39,623 nucleotides of DNA from Sphingobium amiense (GTDB lineage Bacteria; Pseudomonadota; Alphaproteobacteria; Sphingomonadales; Sphingomonadaceae). A model generated the notes under the pieces. The model worked only from the letters and a program-made list of their open reading frames with translations, was not told the origin of the DNA and ran no database searches. Both the position numbers and the translations under genes were made by a program. How positions within the stretch are numbered: position 1 is the stretch's first letter; each line of letters begins with the position of its first letter. The stretch lies in contig NZ_AP018668.1 of assembly GCF_003967075.1 (NCBI RefSeq), forward strand, positions 1-39,623, given 5' to 3'. Shown here in pieces: positions 14,188 to 23,002 of this stretch.

Positions 14188-14931
14188 TCACTGGCGGTCC
14201 TTTAGTTCAAACGGTATGCGGACGAGGCCTCGTACCTGGCTAGGTCGCCCGTCGATCATCGTCGGCGACCATCGCCAGCGGCGAACAGCATTGAGCGCAG
14301 CTTTGTCGAGGCGATCGGCGCCGCTGCTTGCCGCGACCGATATGGCGCTCACCCTCCCTTCCTCATCGACAACGACCATGAGGATGACAGTCCCGGTCTC
14401 GCGTCGGCGCCGGGATTCTATTGGATAGCGAGGCGGCTCGGCTGACAGCAGCCGCGTGTTGAGGTTGACCAGGGTGTTCGTTGCTCGTGACGGTGGCGAC
14501 TTTGTCTCCTCTGTCTTGACCGGCGCGGGCGGTTCCGGTTCGGTTTTCGGGGTCATCTGGATCGTCGTGGGCGCCGTCGGCGTCGCGACGAGTGGAGGCG
14601 GAGCGACAACCTGCTGGGGCTTGGGAGCCTTTTCGACCATTTTCTGCGTCGGCAGCGCGATCGGCTCGGGCGGCGGCGGATCGAGCGGAAGAAGATTGAC
14701 CACCAGCGGCGGCGCCGGAAGCCGTTTGGCAATATCTATGTTCAAATGCTGCAAGGCATAAAATCCGGCGACATGGATCACAGCGATCAGGCTAAGCGAA
14801 ATCCAGCGGAGCTGACTGCTCGGCTGATAACGGCCAGGCGCCTCGCCTCCCCAGGGCTTTTGCGCCTCATACGCGATGTCCCGATGAGTCTCGCCTGGTC
14901 CATAGTCGACGACTTTCACGTCCTCACCCAC
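14188..14931 (-). CDS. tonB: TonB energy transducer
   Basis: A 247-aa TonB: cytoplasmic N-terminus, one membrane anchor (about residues 43-61, WISLSLIAVIHVAGFYAL), a Pro-rich periplasmic spacer (about 72-150, with LDPPPPEPIALP) and the C-terminal TonB fold (PPRYPIESRRRRETGTVILM, then VVVDEEGRV and LNAVRRWRWSPTMIDG). It would pass proton-motive energy from ExbB/ExbD to outer-membrane receptors. The start is a GTG at 14931 (or GTG 14919). It overlaps the stop of the preceding gene by 8 bp and closes an operon with the receptor at 15547-17745, its most likely client. No exbB/exbD is present here. Confidence 0.9.
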   Translation of the reverse strand: MGEDVKVVDYGPGETHRDIAYEAQKPWGGEAPGRYQPSSQLRWISLSLIAVIHVAGFYALQHLNIDIAKRLPAPPLVVNLLPLDPPPPEPIALPTQKMVEKAPKPQQVVAPPPLVATPTAPTTIQMTPKTEPEPPAPVKTEETKSPPSRATNTLVNLNTRLLSAEPPRYPIESRRRRETGTVILMVVVDEEGRVSAISVAASSGADRLDKAALNAVRRWRWSPTMIDGRPSQVRGLVRIPFELKDRQ

Positions 14932-15538
14932 GCTTTAAATCGGAAGCGGCGCGATAGACACCTGTGCGCACGCGCACGAGCAGTCCCTGCTTGAACATCA
15001 GGCTGACGACCTGCCGTGATACGCCGAGTGCGGCCAGATCGCGCGACGAGGCGATACCGCGTGAGCAAACGAAGGCGAGCGCCTTTTCCTGTAGGCTTTC
15101 CGGCATCGGCGGCAAGGGCCGCCGCTGCGATCGAGGGCGGACTTGCAAGAGCGGCGCGGTCGAAACAGACAGTTCCTTGCAGGCGTCGATCATGCCCGAG
15201 AGGCGGGAGATCGACGCGTGATTGAGGTGCACGCCCTCAAATGCCAAGCGGCGTGCGCAGGCAAGCGTGGGCGTACGGATTGCCCCACTGATCTTCAGGA
15301 GCACGCCGGGATTCTCGCGTTGCATCGCGGCGATGCAGCCAAGCAGGCATAGCTCCTGCCGGCTTGCATAGGCGCCTGTAAGCGGTCCCGGCCGAAACCC
15401 AAGCTCGCCGGCGGTCGTGCGAAGCCGATCAAAGAGAGCAAGTAGTCCGCCGGACGCCGACCCAGGATCGGCCCCCCGCAGGAGGCCGATCACATAGCGT
15501 TCGCGCGAGGTGAGCCGGGCAAGGCTGAACACGCGCAT
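14924..15538 (-). CDS. hypothetical protein with a C-terminal winged-helix-like segment
   Basis: A 204-aa protein encoded between a TonB receptor and TonB, overlapping both closely. The N-terminal half (LTSRERYVIGLLRGADPGSA, LGCIAAMQREN) is not recognised. The last 50 residues read LQEKALAFVCSRGIASSRDL, then GVSRQVVSLMFKQGLLVRV and GVYR. This matches the winged helix at the start of AbiEi-like and related proteins, where GVYR closes the wing. It could be a DNA-binding regulator of the uptake operon; this is inference. A similar gene linked to TonB is common in sphingomonads as far as I recall. Confidence 0.6.
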   Translation of the reverse strand: MRVFSLARLTSRERYVIGLLRGADPGSASGGLLALFDRLRTTAGELGFRPGPLTGAYASRQELCLLGCIAAMQRENPGVLLKISGAIRTPTLACARRLAFEGVHLNHASISRLSGMIDACKELSVSTAPLLQVRPRSQRRPLPPMPESLQEKALAFVCSRGIASSRDLAALGVSRQVVSLMFKQGLLVRVRTGVYRAASDLKRG

Positions 15539-15546
15539 GACCAGTG

Positions 15547-17745
15547 TCAGAACCGGGCGTTAAGGCTGATCCTGAACGCTCTCGGCGATCCAGGCGTGAT
15601 GTTGTTGTTGCTGTTCGCGTAAAGGAAGTAGCGTTCGTTGAGCAGGTTCTCGATATTGACTTGCACGCTGAGGTTCTCGCTGACGTCGTAGAAGGCGGCT
15701 GCATCGACGCGGGTGTAGCCGGGCATCGCGACGATGTTGTCGGTGCCTGCAAACCGGCGGCCTTGGCGGATAACGCCGATCGCACCGCTCAGTCCGCCGC
15801 CAGGATTGAAGCGCGTCCAGATCGATCCGCTGTGCTTGGGCACATTGGCGAGCTGGTTACCGGCGCGCACGGTGCCCGACACGGTGTCCAGGAACCTGGC
15901 GTCGGAATAGGTGTAGGCGCCGACAACGCTCAACTGGTCGGTGATTGTCCCCTGCGCGCTCAACTCGACGCCTTCGCTGCGCTGGCGGCCGACCGGGATG
16001 GTCGGCGAGGCCGCATTGTTCGGATCACTCAGCGCAAGTACATTGCTGCGATCAAGCCGGAACACGGCGGCCGTGACGTTGAAGCCGGGATTGATGTCCC
16101 ACTTCGCGCCGATTTCGTAATTTTGATACCTCTCGGGTGCCAGGTTCTGGTTGGAAACCGACAGACTGGTGAACTGATCGCCGCCGCGGGGCAGATAGGT
16201 CCGCGAATAGGCAGCATAGATCGATGCATTCTCGGCCGGCTTGAAAATCAGCGCCGCACGCGGCGACCACAGATTGTCGGTCACATCGAATTCGCGCTGC
16301 TGGGTCGCCGGCACGAATGCTGCGGGCCGGCGGTCGGTCACCTTGGTGTTGAGATACTCGTATCGGACCCCGAGGATGACCTGGAACATCGGCGACAGTT
16401 CGATCTGGTCCTGAACATAGCCGGCAGCGACCTTCAGCACGCCGGCGTTGTTGCCGCTGGTGGCGGCGGGGCGGTAGATCACGTCGGGTCGGCGAATGTT
16501 GGAGGCGGCGATCGGAACGGTAATGGATGACGTTCCAACCAAATCCGTCGGACTCGCGGGGAAGAAGCCCTCCCGACGGAAATTCTCGGTCTCCTGGCGA
16601 CCCAGTTCAGCGCCGACGAGCAGGGTATGCTTGATCGACCCAGTCGAGAATTCAGCATTGAGGTCGGTCTGGTTGATCAGGTTTCGCCGCTGCATCGCAT
16701 TGTCGTAAGCCGATATGGAGACGCTGGTGCCGGCAGCGTTCACGGCGCCGGGAAAAACATTGCGGTATAGCTTGGCATAATCCGCGTAGCGGGTGCGGTT
16801 TCGCAGCGTCACGGCCTCGCTGAAGCGGTGCTCGATGTAGAGGGTCCCGGCATCGGTATTGGTGTAGGTCGGGCTGCCGGCCGGATCACCAAAGAACTGC
16901 CCGCGCGGCGTGTCGAGGGGCCCGCCGATACTGGTCGTGGATGCGCCGGGGCGCGCCGGGACGCCACGGTCGGCGATGCGATCGTCCTTGAAATGCTCGT
17001 AGCCAGCGGTGATCGTCGTTGCCTCGCCGAGTTTGAACGTGACGGTCGGATTGAAGCCCCAGCGGTTGTAGTTGACGCCATCGCGGTAGCTGCCGCTATC
17101 CTGATAGACGCCGGTCAGGCGCACGGCGATCGCATCGCTGAGCGGCGTCCCGAGATCGAACTGCGCACGCTTATGCTCGAAGCTGCCGCCTTCGAGCCGG
17201 AAGGCGCGATGCGGTGTCCAGTCCGCGACCTTGGTGACGCGGTTGATGAGACCGCCGACGCCGCCGCGGCCGAAGACCATCGCATTTGGTCCCTTGAAGA
17301 CCTCCAACCGCTCGATGTTATAGAGATCGCGATAAGTCTGCACATCGTCGCGGATGCCATCGACGAAGAAATCGCCGGTAGTGGAGTTACCGCGGAACAC
17401 CAGCGTTTCGCGGTTGCCTTCACCTTGCGCCGAAAAGACGCCTGGGACATAGCGGATCGCGTCGCCGATGCTGTTCGCCGCCTGATCGTTGATTTGCTTG
17501 GCCGACACGACTGTCACGCTCTGCGGCACATCGATAAGCGGCGTGTCGGTGCGCATTGCGCCGATGCTGCGCGACACCTTGTAGGAGGTTTCGGCTTCCT
17601 GATCGTCGATGACCGTATCGGTCACGGTCACGCCCCCCAGCTCGGTCGGTTTGTCCTGCGTTTGTGCCAGCGCCGGCGAAGCCGCAGCAATCAGTGCGAC
17701 CGAAAGCGAGCCCAGCGAAACGCGTGTGAGGATACCGGATTTCAT
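15547..17745 (-). CDS. TonB-dependent siderophore receptor (Fiu/FhuE-like)
   Basis: A complete 732-aa outer-membrane receptor. It has a signal peptide (cleavage near PALA-QT), a TonB-box-like GGVTVTD, a plug domain (IDVPQSVTVVSAKQINDQAA, IGDAIRYVPGV, LVFRGNSTTGDFFVDGIRDD, NIERLEVFKGPNAMVFGRGG) and a 22-strand barrel ending in the aromatic C-terminus RISLNARF. The plug pattern is that of catecholate/hydroxamate siderophore receptors; the ligand is not determinable. The ATG at 17745 has AGGGGGG upstream. It starts the receptor-orf-tonB operon. It is distinct from the receptor fragment at 10133. Confidence 0.92.
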   Translation of the reverse strand: MKSGILTRVSLGSLSVALIAAASPALAQTQDKPTELGGVTVTDTVIDDQEAETSYKVSRSIGAMRTDTPLIDVPQSVTVVSAKQINDQAANSIGDAIRYVPGVFSAQGEGNRETLVFRGNSTTGDFFVDGIRDDVQTYRDLYNIERLEVFKGPNAMVFGRGGVGGLINRVTKVADWTPHRAFRLEGGSFEHKRAQFDLGTPLSDAIAVRLTGVYQDSGSYRDGVNYNRWGFNPTVTFKLGEATTITAGYEHFKDDRIADRGVPARPGASTTSIGGPLDTPRGQFFGDPAGSPTYTNTDAGTLYIEHRFSEAVTLRNRTRYADYAKLYRNVFPGAVNAAGTSVSISAYDNAMQRRNLINQTDLNAEFSTGSIKHTLLVGAELGRQETENFRREGFFPASPTDLVGTSSITVPIAASNIRRPDVIYRPAATSGNNAGVLKVAAGYVQDQIELSPMFQVILGVRYEYLNTKVTDRRPAAFVPATQQREFDVTDNLWSPRAALIFKPAENASIYAAYSRTYLPRGGDQFTSLSVSNQNLAPERYQNYEIGAKWDINPGFNVTAAVFRLDRSNVLALSDPNNAASPTIPVGRQRSEGVELSAQGTITDQLSVVGAYTYSDARFLDTVSGTVRAGNQLANVPKHSGSIWTRFNPGGGLSGAIGVIRQGRRFAGTDNIVAMPGYTRVDAAAFYDVSENLSVQVNIENLLNERYFLYANSNNNITPGSPRAFRISLNARF

Positions 17746-17771
17746 TAATTCCCCCCTGGCAGGTAATAGCT

Positions 17772-17799
17772 AATGCGAACCAATTGCATATTTGCGATT
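17772..17799. promoter_or_regulatory. possible Fur-type operator before the receptor operon
   Basis: AATGCGAACCAATT and GCATATTTGCGATT form an imperfect dyad (AATGCGAA / TTGCGATT) 27 bp upstream of the receptor ATG, where an iron-responsive repressor would act. Match by eye only. Confidence 0.3.
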
Positions 17800-18043
17800 G
17801 GCGCTATGGACGGCCAGGGGCCGCCCGTCAAGTTGGTGTAGCGCTCGTCGGCCGCCGGTGAGCAGCGTCTGGGCGCTCTTGCGTTGGTGTTTTTCCCTGT
17901 TCACTCGCGACAGGCGCCGAGCAGCCTCACCGCCATTCCGCTGTGGCTGCTCGGCGGCGGCTTGGTGCGGCTATAGCCGGATGGGACGATCAACGTCGTG
18001 GTGGCTCTGTTGCAAACGCGCTATCCGGAACCGAACCGAATGG
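17800..18043. other. intergenic region, possible gene remnant
   Basis: No convincing gene. A rightward reading near 17840-17978 (ALALVFFPVHSRQAPSS, then PLWLLGGGLVRL and a stop) looks like the hydrophobic end of a membrane protein, but it has no start and no family I can name. Confidence 0.3.
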
Positions 18044-18772
18044 TTATGGACGGTCGAAATTGGCAGCAGAACCATATACCATATCCGAAGCCGCAAGCTT
18101 ACGGCTCACTGACCAAGTCCTGGTCACGAATAAGAATACCATAATTCCTGCACAAAATACTACAAAGACATCAAAATATATTCGAGCCGAGGGAGGACTG
18201 GCCATATTCTTTGTGAGAAGCATAGAAAGAGATAATATAATTAATATTATCCTTAGTTCTGTCGGGCCAATGTTGAAGTGCGAAAGAGGAAATTCGTGGA
18301 TGACGTGAGCGATCAGAAATGTATGGATCGCCAGCAGCAGGTATCCAGCAAGGGCGAACAGGGCGATCGACATCGTGACGTACGGGCTGGCGCCCATGCC
18401 GACCATGATGAAGAGAATGGTCAGGCCATCGCAACTATGATCGACGAAATAGCCATATGATGGCCGCTCGATGCTGCGGAACCTCGCTAGGCTCCCGTCC
18501 ATCGAGTCACCGAACCACTGCACCACAAAGCCGGCGATCGCGAGGATGAGCCAGAACGGGTTGCTGTTGCTGGCCGCGTAACCGATGCCAGTCAGGGCCG
18601 CGCCGGCCAGGCCTGTGGCGGTAAGGATATCAGGTGTCATCCAGCGCGGCATGCGGGCGCATAGCCAGGTCAGCAGCCGCCGTTCGGGACCGGCAAGCAG
18701 GTTTTCTTGAATTCGTTTCGGCCGGTTGGTCATGTCATTCCTGCTGTGGGTCGTTGGTGCTTTCTCGTCCAT
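18044..18772 (-). CDS. CDP-alcohol phosphatidyltransferase family protein
   Basis: A 242-aa integral membrane enzyme with the family signature DSMDGSLAR at about residues 89-97, followed by G-x3-D-x3-D (GYFVDHSCD), i.e. D-x2-DG-x2-AR-x9-G-x3-D-x3-D. Such enzymes transfer a phosphatidyl group from CDP-diacylglycerol to an alcohol such as glycerol phosphate, serine or inositol; the acceptor cannot be read from the sequence. Several membrane helices follow. Its ATG shares one base with the stop of the MlaA-like gene, so the two are translationally coupled, pointing to a shared role in envelope lipids. Confidence 0.88.
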   Translation of the reverse strand: MDEKAPTTHSRNDMTNRPKRIQENLLAGPERRLLTWLCARMPRWMTPDILTATGLAGAALTGIGYAASNSNPFWLILAIAGFVVQWFGDSMDGSLARFRSIERPSYGYFVDHSCDGLTILFIMVGMGASPYVTMSIALFALAGYLLLAIHTFLIAHVIHEFPLSHFNIGPTELRIILIILSLSMLLTKNMASPPSARIYFDVFVVFCAGIMVFLFVTRTWSVSRKLAASDMVYGSAANFDRP

Positions 18773-19764
18773 CAGGGCAACACAGGTAGGGTTCGCCGAT
18801 CGATCGGCTGCGAAGGGACACGTCCGCGCAGAGCGTCGATCTCAGCCTGACGACCCGCAAGATAATGAGCCCGGGAAGCTGCATAGGGATCAGGCGAGTC
18901 TTTGAAGGCTTGCAGTTGCGTATCGAATTCAGCTCGGTAATCGAGCGAGCCGACGATAGTGGCCGGGGCCGTGTAGGTGGGTTGGTTGAATGGCGCGCCG
19001 ATCGTTGATGGGAGCACCATGCGATCGATACTCAACCCCACCAGATCACGGACAGTCGTGGGGCCGATCAGCGGCAGGAAGAGAAACGGCCCGGGCTTCA
19101 CACCATAAAAGCCTAATGTGTTGGCAAAGCCGTTCGGCCGTCGCGGAAGCCTGAACGGCTTTCGTCGGGCAACATCGATGACGCCACCCACACCGACCGT
19201 CGTATTTACCGCGAAGCGGGCGACGGTTTCTGCCGCCCTGCCCGGTTTGATCTGCAGCATGAAATTCAGGAAGCTGACGGGCTCGGACAGATTGTTGAAG
19301 AAGTTGCGGATACCCGCCCGGAGCGGATCCGGCAGCACTTTCTGGTAAGTCAAGGCCACGGGTGCCACGACCGCTTTGTCGACAGCCTGGGTAGCGGCAT
19401 AAGTTTGCACGTTGACCGCTTGGAGCGGATCACCGGGGGCGGAGCGAGGTCGCGCTTTGACAACAATATCGCTTTGGTCGCCAGGGAGAGGATCGATCTC
19501 CTGCGGCACCTCGCCTGTTGGAAGATCAAGAGGTGATTCGATTGCGGATGGAAGAGCTGCGACCGTCAAACCGCTAATCATGACTGCGTTGGGCGCCAGT
19601 AGCGGCCTTGCGTCTTTTCGGTCCGCCGCCTGCGGAGAAGAAGCCGCTTCCACGGGAAAATCTACCACCGGCAAAGGCTGGCCGTCTTGCGCAACGGCAG
19701 CGGAACCGACGACCAATGCGAACGGGCTCAAAACGATCGTTGTCGTCCGGTTTGCAAATCGCAT
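18772..19764 (-). CDS. MlaA (VacJ)-family outer-membrane lipid protein
   Basis: A 330-aa exported protein. The C-terminal two thirds match MlaA: YQKVLPDPLRAGIRNFFNNL, SEPVSFLNFMLQIKPG, ARFAVNTTVGVGGVIDVA, then FANTLGFYGVKPGPFLFLPL and IGPTTVRDLVG. MlaA removes mislocalised phospholipids from the outer leaflet of the outer membrane. Two oddities: the signal peptide (ending near SAAVA-QD) has no lipobox cysteine, so it is probably not a lipoprotein, and about 100 residues of Pro/Asp-rich sequence precede the domain. It leads a two-gene operon with the phosphatidyltransferase. No mlaBCDEF is present here. Confidence 0.88.
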   Translation of the reverse strand: MRFANRTTTIVLSPFALVVGSAAVAQDGQPLPVVDFPVEAASSPQAADRKDARPLLAPNAVMISGLTVAALPSAIESPLDLPTGEVPQEIDPLPGDQSDIVVKARPRSAPGDPLQAVNVQTYAATQAVDKAVVAPVALTYQKVLPDPLRAGIRNFFNNLSEPVSFLNFMLQIKPGRAAETVARFAVNTTVGVGGVIDVARRKPFRLPRRPNGFANTLGFYGVKPGPFLFLPLIGPTTVRDLVGLSIDRMVLPSTIGAPFNQPTYTAPATIVGSLDYRAEFDTQLQAFKDSPDPYAASRAHYLAGRQAEIDALRGRVPSQPIDRRTLPVLP

Positions 19765-20120
19765 CGTGGAACCTCTCCGCTCTACCTAGTTTACGCAGCA
19801 GGACAGTGTTGCCCTTGGGTTGCGTGTTTTTTTTGAGAGGCGACAGGAGATCGAGCAATCAGCTCCGCCCAAAACCGAGGGATTCCGGACGGGGTCGCGC
19901 GGCGTGTCTAAAAGACAGCTGGACGCGGTATGGACAGGCATCTCGATACGGACACTTTGTAAACGGATCAGGCCCTTTTCGCCCACCTGCGCTTAAGCCC
20001 GCGTATCCATTCGCTCGACGGCGTGAGGGCAAACGGTGTTCGCTGCGTATCTCTATTAGAGGGTCGCTGAGCAGCAAGCGCGGGTTGTGGCAGGTGCCAC
20101 GTCGATCAGGAGGGAGCGCA
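19765..20120. other. divergent promoter region, no gene
   Basis: This is the 356-bp gap between the leftward mlaA-like operon and the rightward cytochrome c gene. No coding frame with recognisable content was seen. A run of eight T's at about 19829-19837 is the only striking feature. The end carries the Shine-Dalgarno caggaggg for the cytochrome. Confidence 0.5.
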
Positions 20121-20723
20121 ATGGCAGGCTTGAATATTGATACCCGTCGGCATCTGCCCAGCGCGACGTTCGTGGGCATTGCCGCCGCGCTGCTAGCGGT
20201 CTTCACCGGCATTTTCATCTATGCGGGAATATACAATATCGCAGGCGACGACCCGCATAGCAAACCCGTCTATTGGGTGCTCGAAAAGCTCCGTAACCAG
20301 TCGATCGCCGCGCGGGCGCGCGGTATCGCGGTCCCGGCCGACCTGGGCAGCGCGACACGGATCTCGACCGGCGCGGGCCTCTACACCGAGATGTGCTCAG
20401 GGTGCCATCTCGGGCCGGGAGTCGAGCGCAGCGAGATGAGCCAGGGACTCTACCCGCAAGCGCCCGAACTTGCCCGTGACGGGCAGCGCCTGAGCCCGGC
20501 CGAACAATTCTGGATCATCAAGCACGGTGTGAAGTTGAGCGCGATGCCGGCCTGGGGTCGCACCCATCCCGATCCGCTGATCTGGGACATGGTCGCGTTT
20601 GTCAGGAAGCTCCCTGGAATGCCGGCGGAAGAATATAAGCGTATCATCGCGACCGCGCCTGCCGACCACGATGAGATGATGAAAGATATGCCCGGCATGG
20701 CGGCCAAGCCCGGCGCGAAGTGA
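20121..20723 (+). CDS. membrane-anchored cytochrome c
   Basis: A 200-aa protein with an N-terminal membrane anchor (about residues 14-42, FVGIAAALLAVFTGIFIYAG) and one heme-binding motif CSGCH (C92-H96). A likely axial methionine is in KLSAMPAWG, followed by DMVAFVRKLPGM, the typical end of class I cytochrome c domains. It would shuttle electrons in the periplasm. The tail DHDEMMKDMPGMAAKPG is Met/Asp rich and may bind metal. The ATG at 20121 has aggaggg at the right distance. The next two genes follow closely on the same strand. Confidence 0.88.
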   Translation: MAGLNIDTRRHLPSATFVGIAAALLAVFTGIFIYAGIYNIAGDDPHSKPVYWVLEKLRNQSIAARARGIAVPADLGSATRISTGAGLYTEMCSGCHLGPGVERSEMSQGLYPQAPELARDGQRLSPAEQFWIIKHGVKLSAMPAWGRTHPDPLIWDMVAFVRKLPGMPAEEYKRIIATAPADHDEMMKDMPGMAAKPGAK

Positions 20724-20733
20724 AGACGACAAC

Positions 20734-20994
20734 ATGCGACCCGAGGCAACGGCCATGACGGAGCAGTCGCCACGCATCGCCTGTGCCGACGGCGATCATC
20801 GTCCCCACCGAATTGAGGATGACGAGAGCGGCGTGCAGCGGGCGGTCTGTCGTGCTTGCGGCTGCACGCTGGTGCGGACCCTGGCGACGCGGCGTTGGTA
20901 TTACTCCGGCGTGCTCGGCGACTCGCCAGCGCAGGCAGGCCTAGCCCAAGCCGTTACTGGCCGAGCGCGCGCACTTCCCCGCCATGGACAATGA
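20734..20994 (+). CDS. small protein with a CxxC pair, unknown function
   Basis: An 86-aa hypothetical protein with two cysteines in CRACGC and others nearby (RIACADGDH, RAVCRACGCTL), which could form a small zinc-binding knuckle. I do not recognise the family. ATG 20734 is given, but ATG 20755 (MTEQSPRIA) is as likely. It lies 10 bp after the cytochrome gene and overlaps the start of the PAP2 gene by 11 bp, so it is part of the same transcript. Confidence 0.5.
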   Translation: MRPEATAMTEQSPRIACADGDHRPHRIEDDESGVQRAVCRACGCTLVRTLATRRWYYSGVLGDSPAQAGLAQAVTGRARALPRHGQ

Positions 20995-22006
20995 ACGCGC
21001 TCGCTTGCCCGATGGAAGCTGCCACAGCGGTCGCAACTGGCACCTCGCGCCCAAGACGATCCCGCTTAGCTGGCTTCTCGGCGCCGTAGGCTTCAGTCTT
21101 GTCGCAGTCGTCGTGATGATGGTGCGATTGAGAATCGCCGTGCAGGTCGATGCGAGGCTCGGTATCTTCATCGTGCTCGCATTCTCCGGAACCGTTACGA
21201 TCCGTTTCCGATTCCGGCAACCGCTATCGAGACAGCAGCGGGTATGGCGGGACGCCGCCGAATATTATGGGCTCTTCATAAGCATCTGCGTGATCGGCGC
21301 CCTGGCGGCCTATCCTGTGGCGGCGATCAGTACGGGCTTCGCCGACTCAGCGCTTGAGCGCGTGGACCATTTTCTGCGTTTCGACTGGCTGGCATGGTAT
21401 CGCTTCGTGGTGGAGCACCCGGCTATCCAGTGGCCTGAGCGAGCGGCTTATCAAAGCATATTTTTTACCCCCGCAGTGTTGTTCGCTTACTACGCCTGGA
21501 GCGCTCGCAGGGCTGAGGCGCGCCAGTTCATCCTATCTTTCTGGCTGGCTGCGTTTCTTACGCTGCTGTTGTTCTTCCACGTTCCCGCGAAGGGGCCGCT
21601 CGCTTTCCTCTGGCATGGACCGCTGCCCTATGTGCCAGAGAGCGCGCTGTACCAGGCCGATCTCATCCCCGCGCTCAGAAGCCATGCGGCAAAGCCCATC
21701 GACTTGGGGGCGCTACGTGGGCTGGTCGCCGCTCCCAGCTTCCATGCGGCGAGCGCTCTGCTCTACATCGCAGCGGCGTGGCCGCTGAGGCCTCTGCGGT
21801 GGCCGGTCACCATTCTCAACGCGGCGATGCTGCTTGCGACGCCGGTCGAAGGAACGCACTATCTTGTTGACCTGATCGCTGGGGCTGCGGTCGCGCTCGC
21901 TGCTCTTGCGATCACGCAACTGGCCGCTCGCCGTTTTAGCCCCCGTCTGGCTAGCCGTCCGCAGCGATGGAAAACAGCGCAATCGACAATCAGCAGCGCT
22001 GAATAG
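20984..22006 (+). CDS. PAP2-superfamily membrane phosphatase (Aur1/Ipt1-like type)
   Basis: A 340-aa polytopic membrane protein. The C-terminal half carries the late PAP2 motifs: the first histidine in AAPSFHAASALLYIAAAWPL and the second in GTHYLVDLIAG. The typical KxxxxxxRP motif is not obvious, as in the inositolphosphotransferase (Aur1/Ipt1) branch. It may dephosphorylate or transfer a phospho-head group on a lipid. With the CDP-alcohol phosphatidyltransferase and the MlaA-like protein across the divergent gap, it suggests an envelope-lipid cluster (inference). Confidence 0.82.
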   Translation: MDNERARLPDGSCHSGRNWHLAPKTIPLSWLLGAVGFSLVAVVVMMVRLRIAVQVDARLGIFIVLAFSGTVTIRFRFRQPLSRQQRVWRDAAEYYGLFISICVIGALAAYPVAAISTGFADSALERVDHFLRFDWLAWYRFVVEHPAIQWPERAAYQSIFFTPAVLFAYYAWSARRAEARQFILSFWLAAFLTLLLFFHVPAKGPLAFLWHGPLPYVPESALYQADLIPALRSHAAKPIDLGALRGLVAAPSFHAASALLYIAAAWPLRPLRWPVTILNAAMLLATPVEGTHYLVDLIAGAAVALAALAITQLAARRFSPRLASRPQRWKTAQSTISSAE

Positions 22007-22093
22007 AATCCAGATTCTCCGCACCCTATGGCGGAAATGTTAGGGAAGAAGCTTGATTGGCCGGCTGAATGGGCCATCGCCGACTCCGCTGTA

Positions 22094-22570
22094 TCATTCC
22101 GAGATATCCTTCTGGATTGTGCTTTGTTGGGCGTGTTGGCGCGAGCGGTGCGATAGTCGCGTCCAGCCTGGCATGCGATGGAGTTCGAGGATCAGCAGGA
22201 GCAGAACCGCTGTCATGACGGCGATATGGTAGATGCCGTAGGCGGTACTGAGGCCGACCGCAGCGGATGCCCAGAGTGTAGCGGCGGTTGTAAGACCGGT
22301 CACGCGTCCGGAATCACGTAAGATGATCCCCGCGCCTATGAATCCGATCCCTGTGACGATGCCGGCGGATATCCGGCCGCCATCGCCGATGGCGCCGGAA
22401 ATCAGCCCGAATGCGCATGCACCCAACGAGGTGGCCATATAGGTGCGGATGCCGGCCTCGCGGCCGCGATGTTCGCGCTGCCATCCTATAATGGCCCCGA
22501 GCAGGGCAGCCAGACTTATACGGCCGATGTCGACCCACCATGGTGCATCGCCTGTTGCGAATTCCGTCAT
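22094..22570 (-). CDS. MgtC/SapB-family membrane protein
   Basis: A 158-aa protein with four or five membrane helices and the MgtC signature: LAALLGAIIGWQREHRGREA, GIRTYMATSLGACAFGLIS, IVTGIGFIGAGIILRDSG and RVTGLTTAATLWASAAVGLS. MgtC proteins affect growth at low magnesium and modulate the ATP synthase in pathogens; the role of short forms like this is unclear. ATG 22570 is chosen over the TTG one codon upstream. The broken NRAMP gene lies just upstream in the same orientation, as if both once formed a metal-linked pair. Confidence 0.9.
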   Translation of the reverse strand: MTEFATGDAPWWVDIGRISLAALLGAIIGWQREHRGREAGIRTYMATSLGACAFGLISGAIGDGGRISAGIVTGIGFIGAGIILRDSGRVTGLTTAATLWASAAVGLSTAYGIYHIAVMTAVLLLLILELHRMPGWTRLSHRSRQHAQQSTIQKDISE

Positions 22571-22636
22571 CAACGCCCCGATCTCTCACCACTTATAGAA
22601 ATTGAATAACGATCAACGCACCTGCGGTGGCCGCTA

Positions 22637-22950
22637 TGACGGCCGTTGTAGCTTATCCGAGAAAAAGAAGCTTTTGGGCGCGGTGAACTGTCCCATGCCG
22701 CTGCGGCGGGACACCACGACCATCGGCGCGACCATGATCGGCATGGAGACGATGCCGTTGATGACCGCGCTCCAGAACAACACCTTGATCGGATGAGTGA
22801 CGAGCAGTGGATTGCGGCGTTGAGCGGGGCGGCAAGGGTGATAATGCCATAGAAACCGGCGCCTCCCCAGGGCGCTGGTCGAGGCCACACTTCGACCATG
22901 CGCAATCGATCGTCGGCGCAATCCAAGCTTCAATTTCCTCTCCCGTTGAC
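22637..22950 (-). pseudogene. broken NRAMP (MntH-like) metal transporter, C-terminal part
   Basis: Three leftward frames together give the end of an NRAMP Mn/Fe transporter: WSKCGLDQRPGEAP up to about 22857, then FYGIITLAAPLNAAIH (22854-22800), then HPIKVLFWSAVINGIVSMPI and GMGQFTAP (22801-22690). At least two frameshifts and the loss of the N-terminal two thirds make it inactive. The NPIKALFWSAVINGV-like motif is characteristic of the family. Confidence 0.75.
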
Positions 22951-23002
22951 GTAACTGAGCTCATCGAGGCTATATACGCGTGGGGAATGAAGCGCGAATG
23001 GT

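Noticed and set aside
15544..17748. Rightward open frames of 328 and 306 codons
   Set aside because: Antisense shadows of the complete TonB receptor.
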